NCBI GenBank assembly: GCA_026002265.1
Contig: BOBG01000119.1
Coordinates: 1-6,145, forward strand
DNA length: 6,145 nt
Direction: 5' to 3'
From: Spirochaetia bacterium
Lineage (GTDB): Bacteria; Spirochaetota; Spirochaetia; Treponematales; Breznakiellaceae
Every line of letters begins with the position of its first letter. Position 1 is the first letter of the stretch. Positions 1 through 5,771 of the stretch are shown here, piece after piece. The position numbers and the translations under genes are program-made. Below the pieces are notes generated by a model. It ran no database searches, was not told the origin of the DNA, and saw only the letters and a program-made list of their open reading frames with translations.

Positions 1-623
1 AAAAAGCATGAAAACATGGGGAAAGGGCGCTATAGGTTTGAATTTCTAATTATTTCTTTTTACTGTAAAAAGATGCTAGAGGTCTGACCCCAGTATTTCA
101 TTATGTGTAAATAATATATGCACCCCCTAGATCGATCCCGGAAAAGTATGGGAGTGCATGAATACGATCCGCGAATGTACATAAATTAAGAAAAAAAATC
201 TGGATCGGCGGAAATTGTGGGGAAAGAGCGCTACCGGTTTGAATTTCTAACTATTTCTTTTTGTTGTAAAAAGATGCTAGAGGTCTGTCCCCAGTATCTC
301 ATTATGTGTAAATGATATATGCACCCACCAGATCGATCCCGGAAAAATATGGGAATGCATGAATACGATCTACGAATGTACATAAATTAAGAAGAATAAA
401 TCCGGATCAGCGGAATTGTGAGGAAAGAGCGCTACCGGTTTGAATTTCTAATTATTTCTTTTTGTTGTAAAAAGGTACTAGAGGTCTGACCCCAGTATCT
501 CATTATGTATAAAGGGTATATATCCCCACCAGATCAATCCCGGAAAAGTATGGGAGTGCATGAATACGATCCGCGAATGTACATAAATTAAGAAGAATAA
601 ATCCGGATCAGCGAAATTGTAGG

Positions 624-763
624 GAAAGAGTGCTACCGGTTTGAATTTCTAACTATTTCTTTTTGTTGTAAAAAGGTGCTAGAAGTCTGTCCCCAGTATC
701 TCATTATGTATAAAGGGTATATATCCCCACCAGATCAATCCCGAAAAAGCATGAAAACATGGG
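624..763. repeat. Shortened 140-bp unit of the 201-bp array
   Basis: This unit follows the full-length pattern up to the AGATCAATCC segment. It then passes directly from GAAAAAGCATG to AAAACATGGGGAAAGGG, skipping about 61 bp that in other units holds the ATACGATC..GAATGTACATAAATTAAG block. In full units the sequences on either side of the lost block resemble each other (GATC..CGGAAAAGTATGGGAG versus GATC..CGGAAATTGTGGGGAA). Deletion by recombination or slippage between these sub-repeats is therefore a reasonable inference. The same junction is present at positions 1-20, so the shortened unit was itself copied. Confidence 0.85.
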
Positions 764-984
764 GAAAGGGCGCTATAGGTTTGAATTTCTAATTATTTCT
801 TTTTACTGTAAAAAGATGCTAGAGGTCTGACCCCAGTATTTCATTATGTGTAAATAATATATGCACCCCCCTAGATCGATCTCGGAAAAGTATGAGAGTG
901 CATGAATACGATCCGCGAATGTACATAAATTAAGAAAAAAAATCTGGATCGGCGGAAATTGTGGGGAAAGAGCGCTACCGGTTT
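744..984. repeat. Second copy of the higher-order repeat (matches 1-240)
   Basis: Read against positions 1-240 at an offset of 743 bp, this stretch differs by only one inserted C in a C-run and two substitutions over about 240 bp. Neighbouring 201-bp units differ from each other far more. The similarity drops back to ordinary inter-unit level right after 984. The array was therefore enlarged in part by duplication of a multi-unit block of three 201-bp units plus one 140-bp unit, and recently enough that little divergence has built up. Confidence 0.85.
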
Positions 985-1117
985 GGATTTCTAATTATTT
1001 CTTTTTACCATAAAAAAATGCTAGAGGTCTGACCCCAGTATATCATTATGTATAAAGGGTATATACCCCTCAGATCGATCCCGAAAAAGCATGGGAATGA
1101 ATACGATCTACGAATGT

Positions 1118-1360
1118 CAAAAAGGTACACGAAAAAGAAAATTAATTGGTGAATATTCATGTGTATTCGTGGATCTCTCACCCCCTTTTTTAAGGAAAAA
1201 GAAGAGTGCAGCCACAGAGATACGCGAAAAAAGTTTCCTTTGACAAGCTCAGAGAATGAGTGAGCTACCCAAAGCTGAAAAAATCAGTCGAGATCATCTG
1301 AAGCAGTGAATATAATCAAGGAAGTAGGAAAATTGTGAAGTCAATCACAAGCCTACTTCT
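1118..1360. other. Intergenic spacer between repeat array and operon end
   Basis: No gene is visible. The stretch begins where the last 201-bp unit breaks off. It contains GAATATTCATGTGTATTCGTGG (1151-1172, with the palindrome GAATATTC), a CCACAGAGATACGCG motif near 1212-1226, and CCTTTGACAAGCTCAG followed by TGAGTGAGC (about 1238-1266). From memory, phrases of this kind (CACGAAT.., CCACAGAGA.., CTTCGACAAGCTCAGG..) recur as dispersed intergenic repeats in many bacterial genomes, so this may be a remnant of such elements. That reading is recollection, not a search result. Confidence 0.5.
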
Positions 1361-1362
1361 TT
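1318..1362 (-). terminator. Hairpin at the 3' end of the minus-strand operon
   Basis: AAGGAAGTAGG (1318-1328) pairs with CCTACTTCTTT (1352-1362), 11 bp including one G-T pair. Inside it TTGTGA (1333-1338) pairs with TCACAA (1345-1350) around a 6-nt loop. On the minus strand the hairpin begins inside the TAA stop of the Fe-S gene. The sequence after the stem (CTTGATTATATTC) is only moderately T-rich, so this may be an intrinsic terminator of modest strength or a 3'-end-stabilising structure. Confidence 0.6.
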
Positions 1363-1858
1363 AGGGATGGGTAGTTGACTCGATGTTCTGCCGTCTCCGC
1401 TGACGGATTTCAGCCGCATTTAAGACACCTGCGACTAAAGAATCCGGTTCAGTGCACCGGCACCGGATTCCGGTAAAATGTACTAAAATTTCCCCGCGGT
1501 CAGGCACCGGATTTTTTTTGAGCAGGGATTCCGTTGCAAGAATCTTTCCGGAATCGCAAAATCCGCAGTTTTCTACGCCGGCACGGGAAAAGCCTTCGAT
1601 AATATCTGCGTAATTGTCAGTATGAGAAAAATGCTCGATAGTGCTAACCTCCGCACCATCAAGCCGGAAGGCCGGAATTAAACAGGATTTTACGATATCT
1701 CCATTAAAAAAAACGAGGCAACAGCCGCATATTCCGCTTAAACAGCTCTGCCGTGTGCCGGTCAACAAAAACTTGGACCGGATAATATCCGAGAGCCGGC
1801 TTTCACCATCCGGACTAATCGTTACCTGTGAGCCATTAAGTGTAAAACTGATGGTCAA
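1361..1858 (-). CDS. (2Fe-2S) protein, xanthine dehydrogenase/aldehyde oxidase small-subunit family
   Basis: A 165-residue protein of the size and layout of the Fe-S subunit of molybdenum hydroxylases, which pass electrons between the molybdopterin site and FAD. The N-terminal plant-ferredoxin-type cluster has C39-x4-C44-x2-C47 and C59. The C-terminal helical domain has C98-G-F-C101 and C133-R-C135. All eight cluster cysteines are present. Family motifs are altered: the usual QCGFC is NCGFC, and the usual GNLCRCTGY is GIRCRCTEP. The start is TTG, supported by an excellent ribosome site (AGAGGTGA, 1862-1869) overlapping the stop of the upstream gene. It is the last gene of the operon, followed by a hairpin and then the repeat array. 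No molybdenum or FAD subunit is present nearby, so partner and substrate are unknown. Family assignment is firm; a working hydroxylase role is inference. Confidence 0.9.
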   Translation of the reverse strand: MTISFTLNGSQVTISPDGESRLSDIIRSKFLLTGTRQSCLSGICGCCLVFFNGDIVKSCLIPAFRLDGAEVSTIEHFSHTDNYADIIEGFSRAGVENCGFCDSGKILATESLLKKNPVPDRGEILVHFTGIRCRCTEPDSLVAGVLNAAEIRQRRRQNIESTTHP

Positions 1859-1861
1859 GAA

Positions 1862-1869
1862 TCACCTCT
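1862..1869 (-). promoter_or_regulatory. Ribosome binding site setting a TTG start
   Basis: On the minus strand this reads AGAGGTGA, a near-perfect anti-16S match, with 6 nt between GAGG and the TTG at 1858-1856. Its TGA is also the stop codon of the HTH-EIIA gene, so translation of the two genes is probably coupled. It is the main evidence for the non-ATG start of the Fe-S protein. Confidence 0.8.
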
Positions 1870-2551
1870 TCATGTCAGCAGTTTTGCTTTCAATGAGAAT
1901 CCGGTAGGCATCACGGGAAGTCGGCGCTTTTATCAGGGATTCACGGAGTTCCGCATTTTTAAGGCGTTTATTAAAAAATGCAAGTGTTTGTAGGTAAAAA
2001 GTATGCTGAGTATAGGCTGCCACGATCATGAAAAGGAGATGTACTGGTTCTTCATCAAGTGCCTGGAAATCGGTGATACCTTCGCGGTTGATGCCGATAG
2101 TCAGCACTAGATCCGTTATCGAAAAGAGCCGGACATGGGGAATTGCCACACCGCGCCCCACAGCCGTACTCATAAGTTCTTCCCGTTTCAAAATTTCCTC
2201 GAGTAATTCCTGCCGATTCTTGATCTGCGGCGCCCTGCTGACCACATCAACAAGAGCCGTGAGCGCTTCTCGTTTGGTGTTTTGCTCGAGAAGTACAATG
2301 CGCTCCGGAACGATGAGCGATTCGATCTGAATCGGTACCGGGGGAGGATTGGGAATAAACCGGTCGTTAATCCATTTTTCTATGTCTGATCGTTTAAAAC
2401 GCCATTCCGTTCCAATTTTTCCGGCCGGAATCTCCCCGTTCTGGGCCCACTCACTCACAGTCTGCTCTGAAACTTTCAGGTACTGAGCAACTTCTTCGAT
2501 AATTAAAATAGTATCTTCCACATCAACCACATCCCACTTCTTATTTTTCAA
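1862..2551 (-). CDS. Excisionase-type HTH fused to PTS EIIA (PtsN/fructose-type) domain
   Basis: A 229-residue two-domain protein. Residues about 14-65 form a MerR/excisionase-like winged helix-turn-helix (IEEVAQYLKVSEQTVSEW, then G-E-I-P-A-G-K-I-G, W-R-F and DIEKWI), a DNA-binding module. A proline-rich linker (about 67-73) leads to an EIIA domain (about 78-225). It carries the phospho-acceptor motif GVAIPHV with H139, and a second conserved histidine, H183, in HTFYLQTLA. EIIA domains accept phosphate from HPr, so the likely role is a cytoplasmic regulator whose DNA binding responds to PTS phosphorylation. No EIIB or EIIC is nearby. The longest frame starts at TTG (2551) without a visible ribosome site. 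GTG codons at residues 8 and 11 are alternatives, so the start is uncertain. The gene lies 27 nt after cdd and its stop overlaps the next gene's ribosome site. Confidence 0.9.
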   Translation of the reverse strand: MKNKKWDVVDVEDTILIIEEVAQYLKVSEQTVSEWAQNGEIPAGKIGTEWRFKRSDIEKWINDRFIPNPPPVPIQIESLIVPERIVLLEQNTKREALTALVDVVSRAPQIKNRQELLEEILKREELMSTAVGRGVAIPHVRLFSITDLVLTIGINREGITDFQALDEEPVHLLFMIVAAYTQHTFYLQTLAFFNKRLKNAELRESLIKAPTSRDAYRILIESKTADMKR

Positions 2552-2578
2552 AAAGTGTAAAACCGAATCGGTGAAACG

Positions 2579-2980
2579 TCAAATTTTTCCGGCAGCTAAT
2601 TCATGCAAAGAATCGTAAGGATAGAGTTCGCCGATTGTTGTGTCGATCCGCTCCGGCCCGCTGCCCGCAAATCTGACTGGTGCATCCGGAGCCATGAATT
2701 CGCTGAGTACCTGCCGGCACGCACCGCACGGACCAACCGGTGTTTTGGAATCAGGCGTTGCGATTGCCAATGCAGTAAAAAGACGTTTTCCCTGACTCAC
2801 TCCTTGAACCACTGCGCTCCGTTCCGCACAGATCGTGAGTCCGAATGACCGGTTTTCCACATTACAGCCAGTGTAAATCGTTCCGTCTTCTGCACGTAAA
2901 GCGGCTCCAACCCGGAACCGGGAGTAAGGCGCGTAGGCATTTTTTGCGGCTTCTTCCGCTAAATGAAATAATTCGTCCAT
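2579..2980 (-). CDS. cdd: Cytidine deaminase
   Basis: Hydrolytic deamination of cytidine and deoxycytidine to uridine and deoxyuridine, in cytoplasmic pyrimidine salvage. With the start chosen here the protein is 133 residues, like the short homotetrameric (Bacillus-type) enzymes. PYSRFRVGAAL (18-28) is the family N-terminal signature. N40 and E42 in CNVEN match the nucleoside-binding residues. C51-A-E53 gives a zinc ligand and the catalytic glutamate, and P84-C85-G-A-C88 gives the other two zinc cysteines. The frame is open up to an ATG at 3019. The ATG at 2980 is preferred because AGAGGT (2985-2990) sits 5 nt before it, and family proteins begin at this point, whereas the upstream ATG has no ribosome site. 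It is the first gene of the operon leading to the HTH-EIIA and Fe-S genes. Confidence 0.93.
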   Translation of the reverse strand: MDELFHLAEEAAKNAYAPYSRFRVGAALRAEDGTIYTGCNVENRSFGLTICAERSAVVQGVSQGKRLFTALAIATPDSKTPVGPCGACRQVLSEFMAPDAPVRFAGSGPERIDTTIGELYPYDSLHELAAGKI

Positions 2981-3040
2981 AGTTACCTCTTGATCAAGAA
3001 TAATAGCCTTTGGTATCATATTTGTCTGTAGGAATTTTTT
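2981..3040. promoter_or_regulatory. Divergent promoter region between the two operons
   Basis: This 60-bp gap separates cdd (leftward) from the membrane protein gene (rightward). For the plus strand, TTGATC (2990-2995) and TATCAT (3014-3019) are spaced 18 bp, a reasonable sigma-70 type pair, with AGGA at 3030-3033 as ribosome site for the GTG at 3041. For the minus strand, TATGAT (3020-3015) overlaps the same -10 on the other strand, and TATTAT, four bases past the end of that -10, is another candidate. The minus -35 is less clear: TTCACA is a good hexamer but about 19 bp away. Overlapping -10 elements would make the two operons compete. Assignments are by eye. Confidence 0.5.
2988..2999. promoter_or_regulatory. 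12-bp perfect palindrome, candidate operator
   Basis: TCTTGATCAAGA is a perfect inverted repeat. It covers the candidate plus-strand -35 and touches the cdd ribosome site (AGAGGT, 2985-2990). A dimeric regulator bound here could block the rightward promoter and the start of cdd. The HTH-EIIA protein encoded in the same operon is the nearest candidate regulator, but nothing in the sequence proves it binds here. Confidence 0.35.
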
Positions 3041-4108
3041 GTGAAAAAAAGACAGTTATTTGTTTTAATCGCGCTCCTTTTTGCGTTGTACACCTTTATC
3101 ATCAGCCGTCCGGTTCCGACAGAAACGGTACTGGTCATGCAGCAGCTCAATTCACTCGAATCGAATTATATTTTCGAAGCAGCCGGTTCAATACCCGCGT
3201 CAAACTTAGTACCCTTTGAATTAGGCAATCGTTTCGGCTATCTCGATGCTGAGAGTCATTTTACTGTTAATCAAATAAAGAAAGCTTACCTTTCTCAATC
3301 AACAAAATATTGGGCTGATTATGATGCAGTTCCGGAAGCTATTGAAGTGATGGATCCTTTCGGTGATACTGTCTGCCGGATTACTACTAAAGTCGGCTAT
3401 CCGGTTTTTTTAGACGGACGCATTTTTTTAATCGCCAAGGAGCAAAATTCCATTTCTGCGGTCAATGAAGACGGTTCTATCCGCTGGAGTTATGATTTTG
3501 CTACGACTCTTACTACGATAGATGCCCGGAATGGCATTGTGGCGGCCGGATTGCTCGACGGTGCAGTCGAAGTGCTCAACGATGAAGGTAAACAGTTGTT
3601 TTTTTATAAGCCGGGCGGCTCCCGTCTTGAGGTTATTCTTGGCTGTGCATTGTCTCATGATGCATCGAAATTGGCGATTATTTCCGGAATCGATCAGCAA
3701 CGCTTTTTACTGCTCGAATGGGCCGGCGATACCTATCAAGTGAATTATCATGAATTTTTGGGAGAGGGATTGAGGCGTGCGGTTTATATCTCGTTTATTG
3801 ATAATGATTCCCATGTCATTTTTGAAAAAAATGATCGTTTAATTATATATAATGTTTCGTCACGTTCCAGTACTTCTGTTCTCCTGCCCGGTAAAATCAT
3901 TGAACTCGAAGAATCCGGTACAGATCATTACCTTTTTTTAATAACTGCAAATGACGATAAAAAGCACTTTGTTGCGCTGCGGCTGCCGGGTATGGTTATT
4001 TTTGAAGCCCCTTTTACGAGTGAACATAGTTTTCTTGCGCGCCGTGATTCGCGTCTCTTTATTGGGGGCGGTAGCACCATGGCGACTTTTGAAATAGAGA
4101 GTATGTGA
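3041..4108 (+). CDS. Membrane-anchored hypothetical protein, probable beta-propeller-like exterior domain
   Basis: A 355-residue protein I do not recognise to a named gene. The N-terminus is basic (MKKR) followed by a hydrophobic segment at about 6-22 with no lipobox, so an uncleaved signal anchor or Sec signal placing the rest outside the cytoplasmic membrane is likely. The remainder is rich in short beta-strand blocks separated by turn motifs: GYPVFLDGRIFLIA, NEDGSIRWSYDF, GIVAAGLLDGAVEVLNDEGKQLFFY and LSHDASKLAIIS. This is the style of PQQ/WD40-like propeller proteins, and there are no obvious catalytic residues. The GTG start is supported by TAGGA (3029-3033) with a 7-nt spacer. The stop TGA overlaps the ATG of the acyl-CoA synthetase (TGATG), so the two are probably translationally coupled. 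It may be a sensor or scaffold; function unknown. Confidence 0.8.
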   Translation: MKKRQLFVLIALLFALYTFIISRPVPTETVLVMQQLNSLESNYIFEAAGSIPASNLVPFELGNRFGYLDAESHFTVNQIKKAYLSQSTKYWADYDAVPEAIEVMDPFGDTVCRITTKVGYPVFLDGRIFLIAKEQNSISAVNEDGSIRWSYDFATTLTTIDARNGIVAAGLLDGAVEVLNDEGKQLFFYKPGGSRLEVILGCALSHDASKLAIISGIDQQRFLLLEWAGDTYQVNYHEFLGEGLRRAVYISFIDNDSHVIFEKNDRLIIYNVSSRSSTSVLLPGKIIELEESGTDHYLFLITANDDKKHFVALRLPGMVIFEAPFTSEHSFLARRDSRLFIGGGSTMATFEIESM

Positions 4109-5763
4109 TGAATGAAATTGTATCGCGTTACTGTCCCCGGATCGACTTTGATTCCTACCAAGATTTTTATGAAAATTACCGGTGCATTGTACCGGAACGA
4201 TTCAACTTTGCGCTTGATGTTGTTGATGAATGGGCCCGGTTGCAGCCGGAAAAGCGTGCATTAATCTGGACAAATGATGCCGGTGTTGTCAAGGAATTTA
4301 GCTTTCGCGACATGAAAATCCTTTCGGATAAAGCTGCGTCCGTTCTTCTCGGTCAGGGGATTCAAAAAGGCGACAAGGTGATGTTGATCCTCAAACAGCG
4401 TCCGGAAGTGTGGATCATGATGCTTGCACTTTCAAAAATCGGTGCGGTTTGTATCCCGGCGAGTTATCAGCTCACACCGAAGGATCTTGAATACCGATGC
4501 ACCATCGCCGAAGTTCGGGCGCTCGTCACAGTTGATGATCCGGAATTGCTCGATTCGATTCAATCTGTCATGCCCCGGTGTCCGGAAATCCGGTTTTGTG
4601 CAATAGTCGGTGAGAATGTTCCGGCCGATTTTCTTGATATGCGCCTCGCAATCGCGGAAGCGCCAGAATCATACTCTGTGCCATGGAATATTGCGTTGAC
4701 GGATCCGCTTTTGATCTATTTTTCTTCCGGTACAACCGGAATGCCGAAGATGGTACTCCATAATCACCAGTTTCCTTTCGGTCATATTGTGACTGCAAAA
4801 TACTGGCAATGCGTTGAAGACAATCAGATTCACATGACTCAAACCGACTCCGGCTGGGCAAAATTCGCATGGGGAAAGATCTATGGACAGTGGATCTGCG
4901 GTGCGGCCATCGGCGCTTACGACACTGAAAAATTTACCCCGGAAGGAATTATCGCGGCATTGCAGCGGATTCGTCCCTACAGTTTTTGCGCACCTGCAAC
5001 TATTTTCCGGTTTTTGATCAAGGAAGATTTAACCGGTATTGATTTAAGTTTCATCAAATATACATCCGTGGCCGGCGAACCATTGAGTCCGGAAGTCTAC
5101 CATAAAATGAAGGAACTCACGGGCTTGGAGATTCGTGAAGGTTTTGGTCAATCGGAAAGTTCTGTTCTTGCGGCGACTTTCAAATGGTTGCCGGTTAAGC
5201 CCGGATCCATGGGGAAGCCGGCTCCGCTGTACAAGCTCGATCTCCTCGATGATTCCGGCAATTCGTGTGATGACGGTATAACGGGCTGCATCAGTGTGAC
5301 GGACACGACTGTTCCGGGTCTTTTTACCGGTTATTGGAAGGATGCCGCGGTGACTGCGGCTGCGTGGCATGACGGCGTGTACCGGCTTGGGGATATGGCG
5401 TGGCGCGATGCGGACGGCTACTATTGGTTTGTGGGCCGGAATGATGATGTGATCAAATGCTCCGGTTACCGGATCGGCCCTTTTGAAGTGGAAAGTGCGC
5501 TCATGGAGCATCCGGCCGTACTGGAATGTGCAGTGACTGCGGCGCCGGATCCGTTGCGGGGATCGGTTGTCAAGGCGACTATTGTCCTTGCGCGCGGTTT
5601 TTCACCTTCGGATTCTCTGAAAAAAGACTTGCAAAATCACGTAAAACGAGTGACTGCTCCGTATAAATACCCCCGGATCGTGGAATTCGTGCCAGAATTG
5701 CCAAAAACGGTTTCCGGAAAAATTCAGCGGAACATCATCAGGAACCGGGATAAGGAGAAATAA
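4108..5763 (+). CDS. Medium-chain acyl-CoA synthetase (ACSM-type, AMP-forming)
   Basis: An ANL-superfamily adenylate-forming ligase of 551 residues, activating a carboxylic acid to acyl-AMP and then to the CoA thioester. Numbering from the ATG at 4108: the P-loop-like motif IYFSSGTTGMPK is at about 203-214; TDSGWAKFAWGKIYGQWICGA is the family segment in the acid-binding region; GFGQSE is at 345-350; the AMP-ribose aspartate is D429 in YRLGD; R444 lies in VGRNDDVIKCSGYRIGPFEVE; and the catalytic lysine of the C-terminal domain is K538 in PKTVSGK. The segments SGYRIGPFEVESAL, APYKYPR and ELPKTVSGK closely follow the medium-chain/ACSM group rather than acetyl-CoA synthetase proper. The acid used cannot be read from sequence. 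An in-frame GTG at 4105 would add one residue; the ATG overlapping the upstream stop is preferred. All expected motifs are intact. Confidence 0.93.
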   Translation: MNEIVSRYCPRIDFDSYQDFYENYRCIVPERFNFALDVVDEWARLQPEKRALIWTNDAGVVKEFSFRDMKILSDKAASVLLGQGIQKGDKVMLILKQRPEVWIMMLALSKIGAVCIPASYQLTPKDLEYRCTIAEVRALVTVDDPELLDSIQSVMPRCPEIRFCAIVGENVPADFLDMRLAIAEAPESYSVPWNIALTDPLLIYFSSGTTGMPKMVLHNHQFPFGHIVTAKYWQCVEDNQIHMTQTDSGWAKFAWGKIYGQWICGAAIGAYDTEKFTPEGIIAALQRIRPYSFCAPATIFRFLIKEDLTGIDLSFIKYTSVAGEPLSPEVYHKMKELTGLEIREGFGQSESSVLAATFKWLPVKPGSMGKPAPLYKLDLLDDSGNSCDDGITGCISVTDTTVPGLFTGYWKDAAVTAAAWHDGVYRLGDMAWRDADGYYWFVGRNDDVIKCSGYRIGPFEVESALMEHPAVLECAVTAAPDPLRGSVVKATIVLARGFSPSDSLKKDLQNHVKRVTAPYKYPRIVEFVPELPKTVSGKIQRNIIRNRDKEK

Positions 5764-5771
5764 GATCTTAT
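5760..5771. promoter_or_regulatory. 12-bp perfect palindrome at the synthetase stop codon
   Basis: ATAAGATCTTAT is a perfect inverted repeat containing the TAA stop of the acyl-CoA synthetase and lying immediately before the ATG of the next gene. It is too short and has no T-run, so it is not a credible terminator. It could be an operator for the downstream gene, or chance. The best purine-rich ribosome site, AAGGAG (5752-5757), lies 14 nt before that ATG, which is farther than usual. Confidence 0.3.

Larger units (their letters stand above)
1..1117. repeat. Tandem array of ~201-bp non-coding units (left end open)
   Basis: Successive units begin at the same landmark (GAAAGRGYGCTA, just before GGTTTG) at 21, 222, 423, 624, 764 and 966, giving spacings of 201, 201, 201, 140 and 202 bp. 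The last unit keeps its landmarks to 1117 and then stops, missing about 40 bp. Positions 1-20 are the tail of a further unit, so the array runs off the left edge. Units are mostly over 85% alike by eye. Landmarks in order are: GGTTTGAATTTCTAA; an AT-rich hairpin (CTTTTT..AAAAAG); GGTCTGACCCCAGTAT; CATTATGTRTAAA; AGATCRATCC; GTGCATGAATACGATC; and GAATGTACATAAATTAAG. Both strands carry frequent stops and no unit has a convincing ORF. There are no unique spacers, so this is not CRISPR. The function is unknown. Confidence 0.95.

Noticed and set aside
60..383. Small minus-strand ORFs inside the repeat units (60-182, about 40 codons; 231-383, about 50 codons) starting at ATG in the GTACAT landmark
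   Set aside because: The next unit (from 423) has a stop at codon 17 of the same frame, differences between units are largely amino-acid changing, and no ribosome site is seen. Chance frames in a repeat.
1..1117. CRISPR array
   Set aside because: The whole 201-bp unit is repeated with no unique spacers and no short repeat-spacer rhythm.
1641..2330. Plus-strand ORFs (88 and 100 residues) over the Fe-S and HTH-EIIA genes
   Set aside because: They lie opposite well-supported family genes and show no family motifs or ribosome sites.
2552..2578. Terminator between cdd and the HTH-EIIA gene (ACCGA-A-TCGGT near 2561-2571)
   Set aside because: The inverted repeat leaves a 1-3 nt loop and a 4-bp stem, too weak for an intrinsic terminator; at most a minor attenuator.
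2981..3019. Longer cytidine deaminase start at ATG 3019
   Set aside because: No ribosome site precedes it, it would run through the divergent promoter region, and the ATG at 2980 has AGAGGT at the right spacing and matches the usual family N-terminus.
3010..3219. Plus-strand 69-residue ORF overlapping the GTG-start membrane protein
   Set aside because: Out of frame with the signal-anchored protein, which has a ribosome site and translational coupling to the next gene.
5044..5511. Minus-strand 155-residue ORF opposite the acyl-CoA synthetase
   Set aside because: It is an antisense shadow of the conserved AMP-binding region with no recognisable domain.
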